A stretch of DNA of 32,461 nucleotides from the NCBI GenBank assembly GCA_017456005.1, contig JAFTLJ010000031.1:1-32461 (forward strand), in the 5' to 3' direction. Below are positions 25,225-30,643 of this stretch, piece after piece. Source of the stretch: Clostridia bacterium (GTDB taxonomy: Bacteria > Bacillota > Clostridia > Oscillospirales > CAG-272). The notes beneath the pieces were generated by a model, which made no database searches, was not told the origin of the DNA, and saw nothing but the letters and a program-made list of their open reading frames with translations. Each line of letters begins with the position of its first letter. Positions within the stretch are counted from its first letter, which is position 1. A program made the position numbers and the translations under genes.

Positions 25225-26559
25225 ATGGCAAAAACTGTTGCTGCGATAGTTGGGCGCCCAAACGTGGGCAAAAGCACGCTTTTTAACAAAATAGCGGGCT
25301 CCCGAATTTCCATTGTAGATAACGTGCCGGGCGTAACGCGCGACCGCATATACTACGAAACGGAATGGAACGGCAAGCCTATAGTGCTCATAGATACGGG
25401 CGGTATAGAGCCTAAGACCGACAACGTAATACTTGAAAAAATGAAGCTTCAGGCAGAGGTTGCGATTGAAACAGCGGACGTTATTGTTTTCCTTTGCGAT
25501 ATAGAGGCGGGTGTTACCGCCGACGACAGAGAAATAGCGCAGATGCTTAAAAGAAGCAAAAAGCCTATAATTCTCGGCGTAAACAAAATAGACTCCATAG
25601 GCGAGCTGCCGCTTGGTTTCTATGAATTTTACGAGCTTGGGCTCGACGAAGACCCTATAGCGGTTTCCTCTGTTCACGGTACGGGCACGGGCGATATTCT
25701 CGATAAAATTTTAGAGCTTTCCCCCAGAAAGGACGAGGAGGAGGAAGAGGACGACGATTCCATAAAGATCGCCGTTATCGGCAAGCCTAATGCAGGTAAA
25801 AGCTCTATTGTAAACAAGTTCCTCGGCGAGGAGCGCATGATAGTTTCCGATGTGGCGGGCACAACGCGCGACGCGATAGACAACCACCTCGAAAACGAAT
25901 ACGGCAAATTTACGCTTATAGACACAGCGGGTATGCGCCGCAAAAGCAAGGTCATTGACAAAATAGAAAAATACAGCGTTATCCGCGCACACGAGGCCGT
26001 GGAGCGTGCCGACGTTTGCCTTATTATGATAGACGGCAGCGAGGGCATTACAGAGCAGGACGAAAAAATAGCGGGTATCGCGCACGAATCGGGCAAGGCT
26101 TCCATTATCGTTGTGAACAAATGGGATATTGTTGAAAAAGACAATTCCACGGTTAAAAAATTCACAGATGATATACGCGATGCGCTTTCATTTATGCCAT
26201 ATGCCCCCATTGTTTTCGTTTCCGCGAAAACGGGCCAGCGCCTTAACAAAATTTTCGAAACGGTTATCGCAGTTGCAAATGAAAATGCAAAACGTATTAC
26301 CACGGGTATGCTCAACGACGTGCTCACAGATGCGCAGACACGTGTTCAGCCGCCGACAGACAGAGGCAAGAGGCTGAAGATCTACTATATGACACAATCC
26401 GGCGTTAAACCGCCGACATTTGTTTTCTTTGTTAACGATGCGGAGCTTTTCCACTTCTCCTACCAGCGTTATCTTGAAAACAAGATCCGCGAGGCGTTTG
26501 GTTTTAACGGCACGCCCATAAGATTTACTATCCGCCAAAAAGGCGACGATACAAAATAA
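25225..26559 (+). CDS. der: Ribosome-assembly GTPase Der (EngA)
   Basis: Der is an essential tandem GTPase needed for late 50S subunit assembly. In this 444-residue protein, domain 1 has G1 GRPNVGKST (10-18), DTGG (57-60) and NKID (120-123). An acidic linker (EEEEEDDD, 171-178) leads to domain 2 with GKPNAGKSS (186-194), AGTTRDAID, DTAGMRRKSK (233-242) and NKWD (298-301). The C-terminal KH-like domain (about 350-444) includes VLTDAQTRVQPP. The length is standard. The DUF512-der-plsY order is conserved in Clostridia. plsY follows after 16 bases. Confidence 0.98.
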   Translation: MAKTVAAIVGRPNVGKSTLFNKIAGSRISIVDNVPGVTRDRIYYETEWNGKPIVLIDTGGIEPKTDNVILEKMKLQAEVAIETADVIVFLCDIEAGVTADDREIAQMLKRSKKPIILGVNKIDSIGELPLGFYEFYELGLDEDPIAVSSVHGTGTGDILDKILELSPRKDEEEEEDDDSIKIAVIGKPNAGKSSIVNKFLGEERMIVSDVAGTTRDAIDNHLENEYGKFTLIDTAGMRRKSKVIDKIEKYSVIRAHEAVERADVCLIMIDGSEGITEQDEKIAGIAHESGKASIIVVNKWDIVEKDNSTVKKFTDDIRDALSFMPYAPIVFVSAKTGQRLNKIFETVIAVANENAKRITTGMLNDVLTDAQTRVQPPTDRGKRLKIYYMTQSGVKPPTFVFFVNDAELFHFSYQRYLENKIREAFGFNGTPIRFTIRQKGDDTK

Positions 26560-26575
26560 TAAAGGAGTATAGTTT

Positions 26576-27280
26576 ATGTTTGAAATTATCAGAAACGGTA
26601 TTATCGGATACGATTCTCACATCGCACTTTTCATCCTCGGCATTCTTCTTTGCGTGGCAGTTCCTTACCTTCTGGGCAGCCTTAACTTTGCAGTTATTGT
26701 TTCCAGAAAAAGATATCACGATGACGTTCGTACACACGGCAGCGGTAATGCGGGCGCTACAAATATGCTCCGCACGCACGGCAAAAGCGCAGCTTTGCTC
26801 ACGCTTCTCGGCGATTTGCTTAAAGCGGTAGTTTCCGTTGTATTCGCGCTTTTCCTTATGCCCGGCGACGGTTTTGCGTATATCGCGGGTCTTTGCTGCA
26901 TGCTCGGCCATGCTTTCCCCATCTATTACAATTTCAAGGGCGGCAAGGGCGTTGTTGTTGCGGCAGGCACCATGCTTGTGCTCAACCCCGCGGTTTTCCT
27001 CATCTGTATAATTATTTGGATACTTATTATCCTTTGCACAAAATACGTTTCTCTCGCGGCTATTGTGGCTGCCGTGCTTTTTCCGCTTCTCAACTTCTTC
27101 CTCTACGTTAAGGATTATTTTATGACAGCGGATTACGTTGTACCGTATTCTTTCTTGCTTAAATCCATTTTCTCTGTTATTATGGGAATTTTGATAGTAT
27201 GGTTGCATAGAGAGAATATTGTGCGCCTCGTAAAAGGCACAGAAAATAAAATCGGTCAAAGAAAAAATAAATTAAAATAA
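26576..27280 (+). CDS. plsY: Acyl-phosphate:glycerol-3-phosphate acyltransferase
   Basis: PlsY adds the first acyl chain to glycerol-3-phosphate, starting phospholipid synthesis in Gram-positive bacteria. This 234-residue membrane protein shows all three family motifs: GSGNAGATN (55-63), the GDLLKA segment (79-84), and GHAFPIYYNFKGGKGV (111-126). Around these run about five to seven membrane segments, including 17-40, 130-165 and a C-terminal pair. A short basic tail ends it. It is slightly longer than the usual roughly 200 residues because of an N-terminal extension. AAGGAG at 26561-26566 sets the start. No terminator is obvious before the rpsT promoter. Confidence 0.95.
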   Translation: MFEIIRNGIIGYDSHIALFILGILLCVAVPYLLGSLNFAVIVSRKRYHDDVRTHGSGNAGATNMLRTHGKSAALLTLLGDLLKAVVSVVFALFLMPGDGFAYIAGLCCMLGHAFPIYYNFKGGKGVVVAAGTMLVLNPAVFLICIIIWILIILCTKYVSLAAIVAAVLFPLLNFFLYVKDYFMTADYVVPYSFLLKSIFSVIMGILIVWLHRENIVRLVKGTENKIGQRKNKLK

Positions 27281-27294
27281 TTTTAAAAAAACTA

Positions 27295-27323
27295 TTGCAT
27301 TTTGTTTTAAAAAGTGGTATAGT
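27295..27323 (+). promoter_or_regulatory. Sigma-A promoter for rpsT
   Basis: TTGCAT (27295-27300) and TATAGT (27318-27323) have 17-base spacing. They lie 14 bases after the plsY stop codon and about 93 bases ahead of the rpsT start. Confidence 0.82.
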
Positions 27324-27329
27324 ATTAAA

Positions 27330-27415
27330 GTAATTGTGATAAGGAACACGGGTTTGCAACCCTCTCATTGTAAATCCTGTTTCAAGTCGTGTAATGTAAG
27401 GGGGGTATTGAAGAA
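27330..27415 (+). promoter_or_regulatory. Leader of the rpsT mRNA
   Basis: The leader of about 85 bases holds a small hairpin GGGTT-TGC-AACCC (27350-27362) and an unusually strong G-run ribosome binding site AAGGGGGG (27399-27406). In E. coli, S20 represses its own translation; whether this leader serves that here is not visible from one sequence. Confidence 0.45.
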
Positions 27416-27682
27416 ATGGCAAATATCAAATCCGCAAAAAAACGCGTTAAAGTTAACGAAGCAAAAGCTGCTCAGAACAAAGCGCTCAAATCGGCTCTCA
27501 AAACAGCTATGAAGAAATACGAAGTTGCTGTTGCTGCAGGCAATATGGAAGTTGCTGAAACAACTTACAGAGCTACAGTTAAGAGAATCGACCAGGCTGT
27601 TGCGCACGGTCTTATCCATAAGAACAATGCCGCAAGAAAAAAGAGCAGATTCACAAAAATGCTCAACGACGCAAAAGCGTAA
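27416..27682 (+). CDS. rpsT: 30S ribosomal protein S20
   Basis: This 88-residue basic helical protein binds 16S rRNA at the base of the small subunit. It opens ANIKSAKKRVKVNEAKAAQN and ends with HGLIHKNNAARKKSRFTKML, both diagnostic for S20, and the length is normal. It has its own promoter and terminator, so it is monocistronic, as is usual. Codon use (GCT, GTT, AAA) resembles rplT. It marks the left border of the palindrome-rich accessory segment. Confidence 0.97.
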   Translation: MANIKSAKKRVKVNEAKAAQNKALKSALKTAMKKYEVAVAAGNMEVAETTYRATVKRIDQAVAHGLIHKNNAARKKSRFTKMLNDAKA

Positions 27683-27696
27683 ACAAAGCGAAATAC

Positions 27697-27734
27697 AAAA
27701 AAGCATTCATCTCACCGAATGCTTTTTTTATTTT
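27697..27734 (+). terminator. Rho-independent terminator of rpsT
   Basis: GCATTC (27703-27708) pairs with GAATGC (27717-27722), extended by six A before and seven T after. The sequence from 27709 to 27734 recurs exactly at 27837-27862. Confidence 0.9.
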
Positions 27735-27753
27735 GCTTTGTTTGAAGGTGCTC

Positions 27754-27793
27754 GGGTATAGCTTTGGAGCGAACAAAGCTATACCCCTTTTTA
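27754..27793 (+). terminator. 13-bp perfect hairpin with T-run, second terminator or repeat
   Basis: GGGTATAGCTTTG (27754-27766), 7-base loop, CAAAGCTATACCC (27774-27786), then CTTTTT. It has the full form of an intrinsic terminator on the + strand but follows a complete terminator only 20 bases away, so it is either a backup or an inserted palindrome. Confidence 0.7.
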
Positions 27794-27836
27794 ATTTGTG
27801 CAAACAGAGAGGAATGCTCGCAGGCTTGCAGGGTGA

Positions 27837-27862
27837 ATCTCACCGAATGCTTTTTTTATTTT
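27837..27862 (+). repeat. Direct repeat of the distal half of the rpsT terminator
   Basis: These 26 bases are identical to 27709-27734: the loop CTCACC, the distal arm GAATGC and the T-run. The proximal arm GCATTC is missing, so this copy cannot form the original hairpin. Instead GGTGA and TCACC (27833-27845) can pair. The 128-base offset suggests a duplication or insertion between the copies. Confidence 0.8.
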
Positions 27863-27935
27863 TAATTTTTTTAGTTAAAGACCAAAAATCGTTTGGAAAA
27901 GGCTGGTTCTCATAAGGAAGTTTGCCTGATACACG

Positions 27936-27983
27936 GTAGGGGCGAACTGTGTTCGCCCGCGGGAGACCGCAGGTCTCCCCTAC
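27936..27983. repeat. Compound palindrome with two inner hairpins and terminal inverted repeat
   Basis: GTAG (27936-27939) and CTAC (27980-27983) close the element. Inside lie GGGCGAAC-TGT-GTTCGCCC (27940-27958) and GGGAGACC-GCA-GGTCTCCC (27961-27979), both perfect 8-bp stems. The whole can fold into a three-way junction on either strand. It has no coding potential and lies in an intergenic gap, like other GC-rich units here. Confidence 0.8.
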
Positions 27984-28020
27984 GAGTAAGCAAAATTTGA
28001 TATGCAGAAGACAAAGATAA

Positions 28021-28057
28021 CCCCGACAGATTTTTTAGGTCTGTCGGGGAATTTTTC
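28021..28057. terminator. Hairpin terminator downstream of the DUF2695 gene, possibly bidirectional
   Basis: CCCCGACAGA (28021-28030) pairs perfectly with TCTGTCGGGG (28040-28049). On the + strand AATTTTTC follows; on the minus strand TTATCTTTG follows. It lies 30 bases beyond the minus-strand DUF2695 stop codon, so ending that transcript is the most sensible role, although the T-run is better on the + strand. Confidence 0.7.
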
Positions 28058-28079
28058 TATATAGATAAATCGTATTTAT

Positions 28080-28370
28080 TTAACCAATATCATAGTCTTC
28101 GTAGCAATTAAGTAATACCTCACAATCGCAATATCCACCCATATCAGTAATCTCTGTAATTGCTTTCTGAATCATATCCTGTGAGATATTATTCTTTAAC
28201 CATCGCTCTGTATGGTGTAGCGTGTGATCACATCCGGTATTATCCAGCTGTTCTTCCAAATATTCAAACAATTCTTGTACATTTTCTTCTGTAAGCAAAT
28301 AACCCCTGCATTGTGCTTCTTGCCAAGCTTTGGACAATTCCTTTTTCTTTGCCTTTGATAAGTCAGACAT
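28080..28370 (-). CDS. DUF2695 domain-containing protein
   Basis: This encodes a 96-residue soluble protein with a charged helical N terminus (MSDLSKAKKKELSKAWQEAQ) followed by the DUF2695 pattern: CDHTLHHTERWL, then a C-terminal GGYCDCEVLLNCYEDYD. Cys and His residues (C-DH, HH, CDC, C) could bind a metal, but that is inference. The family has no known function to my knowledge. A start 11 codons upstream is open, but the perfect AAGGAGG (28379-28385 on the minus strand) selects ATG at 28370-28368. It is AT-rich, on the opposite strand from nearly all neighbours, and hemmed in on both sides by palindromic repeats, all signs of an accessory gene. Its probable promoter lies at 28556-28584. Confidence 0.8.
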   Translation of the reverse strand: MSDLSKAKKKELSKAWQEAQCRGYLLTEENVQELFEYLEEQLDNTGCDHTLHHTERWLKNNISQDMIQKAITEITDMGGYCDCEVLLNCYEDYDIG

Positions 28371-28475
28371 ATTTCTTTCCTCCTTCAAATTATTATTTAT
28401 CATTCTTTTTTATCGCCAGTTTCGCCTTTGTATTACAAAGGCACAGGGCAAAGCCCATACCCCTCTATTTTGTAA

Positions 28476-28495
28476 GGCGGGTGTTTACTCCCGCC
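28476..28495. repeat. GC-rich palindromic repeat, GGCGGG family, copy 2
   Basis: GGCGGG (28476-28481) and CCCGCC (28490-28495) pair around TGTTTACT. Compared with copy 1 at 5156 the ends and flanking TA/CG bases match while the centre has diverged. Confidence 0.65.
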
Positions 28496-28522
28496 GCTTT
28501 ATTAGCATAAATCCTTCGTTAC

Positions 28523-28542
28523 GGCGGGAGCAAGCCCCCGCC
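28523..28542. repeat. GC-rich palindromic repeat, GGCGGG family, copy 3
   Basis: GGCGGG-A-GC-AA-GC-C-CCCGCC is a near-perfect stem. Read on the minus strand it matches copy 1 at 5156-5175 (core GGCTTGCTCCCGCCG) almost base for base. It lies 41 bases from copy 2, so the two could also fold with each other. Confidence 0.7.
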
Positions 28543-28555
28543 CTACGATGTTTCC

Positions 28556-28584
28556 ATTATAACACAAATCGGCAGAGAAAACAA
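28556..28584 (-). promoter_or_regulatory. Probable sigma-A promoter for the DUF2695 gene
   Basis: On the minus strand TTGTTT (28584-28579) and TATAAT (28561-28556) have 17-base spacing. The leader to the ATG would be about 180 bases and would contain four tandem hairpins. The -35 box lies in the loop of the stem at 28569-28596. Confidence 0.55.
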
Positions 28585-28596
28585 TATCTCTGCCGA
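28569..28596. other. Perfect 10-bp hairpin
   Basis: TCGGCAGAGA (28569-28578) pairs with TCTCTGCCGA (28587-28596) around an 8-base loop. AATTTTAT follows on the + strand and TTTGTG on the minus strand, so it could be a weak terminator. It overlaps the proposed minus-strand promoter spacer. Confidence 0.5.
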
Positions 28597-28607
28597 ATTT
28601 TATGTGT

Positions 28608-28636
28608 AACGGACCGTCGAGGACGCCTATCCCTAC
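28608..28636. repeat. Possible degenerate intergenic repeat with CGGACCGTCGAGGACG core
   Basis: The segment contains CGTC-GAG-GACG (28615-28625) and outer GGA/TCC and ends in CCCTAC, like the end of the palindrome at 27936-27983. It looks like a decayed member of a GC-rich palindromic family; only one copy is in the window, so this is tentative. Confidence 0.4.
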
Positions 28637-28712
28637 AATTTTGTAAACATCTTTATGAGAACGCTCCTAAGCCAAGGTTTTCATTTTTTCTTTAATAATA
28701 TAAATAAAACAG

Positions 28713-28737
28713 AAAATGCCCGGGTTACGGGCATTTT
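28713..28737 (-). terminator. Terminator of the GH2 gene, bidirectional in form
   Basis: AAAATGCCCG (28713-28722) and CGGGCATTTT (28728-28737) form a 10-bp stem with a 5-base loop, ending 3 bases from the GH2 stop codon. On the minus strand the stem runs into TTTTCTGTTTT. Confidence 0.85.
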
Positions 28738-28740
28738 TAT

Positions 28741-30480
28741 TTATTCTATTACAGATTTTTTAGCGAAGATTTCGCAGTATCTTTCGGGGGCGAATTTGAA
28801 TTCTCTACTGTATGTGAGAAGCCCGTTTTGTTCTTGCTCTACATCTGTGAGCTGTGTATAGCAAAAAGCGAAAATTTTGCCGTTATCGAGCAAAACGTCG
28901 GTGAGCCCCTTTAGTCGTGCAAAAAACTCTTCTTCTCCTTCTACACTTTTGCCGTATCCCCAAGCGGAGCTGTCTTTTTCCATTATCCAGCCGATGCCGC
29001 CGTATTCACTTACGAAAACAGGAAGCTCGGTTTTATAGAACTGTCTGCGCTTGTCCATTCTGTAGAGCTGGTCGTTTATAATGCCATCTTCCATTTTAGA
29101 ATAGTTGAAGCGGAATTTTTCTACGTCTTGCTCATAGTCGTGTACGTCGTGTACGTCGGTCCTTTCCGTGGGGAATGCACCGCTGGAGGTTATCACGGGG
29201 CGTGTGCTGTCGATCGCTTTTGTCACATCGTATACTGTATCGAGAAGGTGAATGCAGTGCTCTCTGCCGTGCTTATTCCAAGTTTCATTGAAAGGGCACC
29301 ATCCTATAACTGAGGGGTGGGAAAAATCGCGTTCCACCTCTTCGAGCCATTCCGGCAGGAAATTGTAAATATTTTCTTCGAGCGTGTGGTCGAGCCCCCA
29401 GTTGCCTGTTTCTGCCCATACCATATAACCGAGCCTGTCGGCGTGGTAGAGGAAACGCGGTTCGAAAACCTTTTGGTGTAGGCGCGCGCCGTTAAAGCCG
29501 CAAGCCATAGATGCTTTTATATCGAAAACGAGAGCCTCGTCTGTGGGCGCGGTATAAATGCCGTCTGGGTAGAAGCCTTGGTCAAGCACAAATCTGCCGA
29601 AAACTGTTTTTCCGTTGATGGTAAGGCCGTTTTCTTTGGAAAGTGATATTTCACGCAAGCCAAAATAACCTTCCATAACATCTTGCTTGCCGTCTTTTTC
29701 GAGCGTAAAAACAAGGTCGTACAGCTCGCCCTTGCCGCGTTCCCAAAGATGCGCTTCGGAAAGCTGTATGCTTACTGTTGTGGAGGCAGAGCGAACCTTT
29801 GCCTGCGCTTCGCCCATAAGCTTTCCACCGTAGTATGCTTGTATTTGCAATGTGGCGCCGAGCGCATCCTGCGTAAGTACTTCGAGAGAAACGGAAGTGT
29901 TTGCTATATTCGGGAAGGCTTTGTATGATTTAATATGTGCTTTTTCCACTGCTTCCAGCCATACTGTTTGCCAAATTCCCGTGGTTCGCGTATATGAACA
30001 AGAATAAGAGAAAAGGCGGTCGGATTGCTTGCCTGCAACCTGGCGTTCGCTGCGCACGTCGTCTTCCGCATATATGGTTACAAAGTTGCCGTTTTCCAAG
30101 AGAAGGTCTGTTATATCAAACGCAAACGGAGTGTAGCCGCCGCTGTGGGTGCCGGCTTTTTTCCCGTTTATGTACACCGTGGTTTTGTAATCGCACGCAT
30201 CAACGTGGAAAATTACGCGTTTGCCCGCCCATTCCGCAGGAACTGAAAAATCACGTCTGTACCAAACAGCATTCATAAAATCGGTGTGTTGCACGCCGGA
30301 AAGCTTGCTTTCAGGGCAGAATGGCACGGTTATTTCGCCTTCGAGAGAAGTTCTTTCATAATAATTTTTGTAAGCGCCTATTTTTGCGTTGTCTATTTCA
30401 AAGCCCCATTTGCCATTTAGGCAGAGCCAGTCTTTGCGCATTCTGTCGGGGCGCGGATGCTCACTGCGAGGTATGTTCAT
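28741..30480 (-). CDS. Glycoside hydrolase family 2 protein, cytoplasmic
   Basis: This 579-residue enzyme has the GH2 layout. An N-terminal jelly-roll sugar-binding domain (about 15-180; LNGKWGFEID, WYRRDFSVP, VYINGKKAGTHSGGYTPF, TTGIWQTVWLE) leads to an immunoglobulin-like domain (about 180-275) and a TIM barrel. The barrel holds acid/base E399 in GWCPFNETWNK and nucleophile E492 in VFVSEYGGIGW. GH2 members cleave beta-galactosides, beta-glucuronides, beta-mannosides and others; the substrate here is not clear. No signal peptide is seen, so it works on imported sugars. GGAAG precedes the ATG. A promoter and a palindrome lie in the divergent gap shared with proS, hinting at regulation. It has no transporter neighbour. 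Confidence 0.92.
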   Translation of the reverse strand: MNIPRSEHPRPDRMRKDWLCLNGKWGFEIDNAKIGAYKNYYERTSLEGEITVPFCPESKLSGVQHTDFMNAVWYRRDFSVPAEWAGKRVIFHVDACDYKTTVYINGKKAGTHSGGYTPFAFDITDLLLENGNFVTIYAEDDVRSERQVAGKQSDRLFSYSCSYTRTTGIWQTVWLEAVEKAHIKSYKAFPNIANTSVSLEVLTQDALGATLQIQAYYGGKLMGEAQAKVRSASTTVSIQLSEAHLWERGKGELYDLVFTLEKDGKQDVMEGYFGLREISLSKENGLTINGKTVFGRFVLDQGFYPDGIYTAPTDEALVFDIKASMACGFNGARLHQKVFEPRFLYHADRLGYMVWAETGNWGLDHTLEENIYNFLPEWLEEVERDFSHPSVIGWCPFNETWNKHGREHCIHLLDTVYDVTKAIDSTRPVITSSGAFPTERTDVHDVHDYEQDVEKFRFNYSKMEDGIINDQLYRMDKRRQFYKTELPVFVSEYGGIGWIMEKDSSAWGYGKSVEGEEEFFARLKGLTDVLLDNGKIFAFCYTQLTDVEQEQNGLLTYSREFKFAPERYCEIFAKKSVIE

Positions 30481-30512
30481 ATAGGTTACTTCCTTTCGGT
30501 TTTCTTATGACA

Positions 30513-30540
30513 ATTATATCATACAGGGAGGAAAAGTCAA
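30513..30540 (-). promoter_or_regulatory. Extended -10 promoter for the GH2 gene
   Basis: On the minus strand TTGACT (30540-30535) and TATAAT (30518-30513) are 16 bases apart, with TGA directly before the -10 giving an extended -10 element. The leader to the ATG is about 30 bases. Confidence 0.85.
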
Positions 30541-30587
30541 GTGCGATTTCTGTACAGAATTTTGTACTTAATATTGACATATCGCAC
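30541..30587. promoter_or_regulatory. Candidate operator in the GH2-proS divergent gap
   Basis: TTCTGTACAGAA (30548-30559) is a perfect 12-bp palindrome and GTACA/TGTAC (30552-30567) a further overlapping inverted pair. GTGCGAT (30541-30547) and ATCGCAC (30581-30587) form a perfect 7-bp inverted repeat around them. The palindrome lies just upstream of the GH2 -35 box and the right arm lies within the proS promoter spacer. No regulator gene is adjacent. Confidence 0.45.
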
Positions 30588-30602
30588 AAATAATGATAAA
30601 AT
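30574..30602 (+). promoter_or_regulatory. Sigma-A promoter for proS
   Basis: TTGACA (30574-30579) and TAAAAT (30597-30602) have 17-base spacing, with TGA directly before the -10. The leader is about 35 bases, too short for a T-box. Confidence 0.87.
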
Positions 30603-30643
30603 ATTTTTATATATGAAAAATTTATCATTAGGAGAATATAGAA

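Larger units (their letters stand above)
27683..28079. other. Noncoding region between rpsT and the DUF2695 gene
   Basis: No credible gene is present here. The 397 bases contain the rpsT terminator, a second 13-bp hairpin with a T-run, a copy of the distal half of the rpsT terminator, a compound palindrome and another strong hairpin, described separately. Open frames across it run through the stems and have no ribosome binding site. Confidence 0.7.
28371..28740. other. Noncoding, palindrome-rich region between the DUF2695 and GH2 genes
   Basis: No gene is supported here. From left to right it holds the DUF2695 ribosome binding site, small hairpins GCCTTTG-TATTA-CAAAGGC (28424-28442) and GGGC-AAA-GCCC (28446-28456), two GGCGGG repeats, a minus-strand promoter, a stem at 28569-28596, a CGGACCG/GTAGGGATAGG element (28608-28636) and the GH2 terminator. 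Confidence 0.7.

Noticed and set aside
27733-27915. Sixty-codon open frame after rpsT
   Set aside because: It begins with TTG in the terminator T-run, crosses two hairpins and has no ribosome binding site.
28002-28064. Twenty-codon open frame before the DUF2695 gene
   Set aside because: It lies across the hairpin terminator at 28021-28049 and has no ribosome binding site.
27683-28740. CRISPR array or tRNA cluster in the repeat-rich gaps
   Set aside because: The repeats are not evenly spaced and differ in sequence; no spacer-repeat rhythm and no cloverleaf with a TTC loop could be found.
28741-30480. GH2 gene as part of a polysaccharide utilisation locus
   Set aside because: No transporter, regulator or second enzyme is adjacent; the GH39-like gene is 6 kb away beyond core genes.
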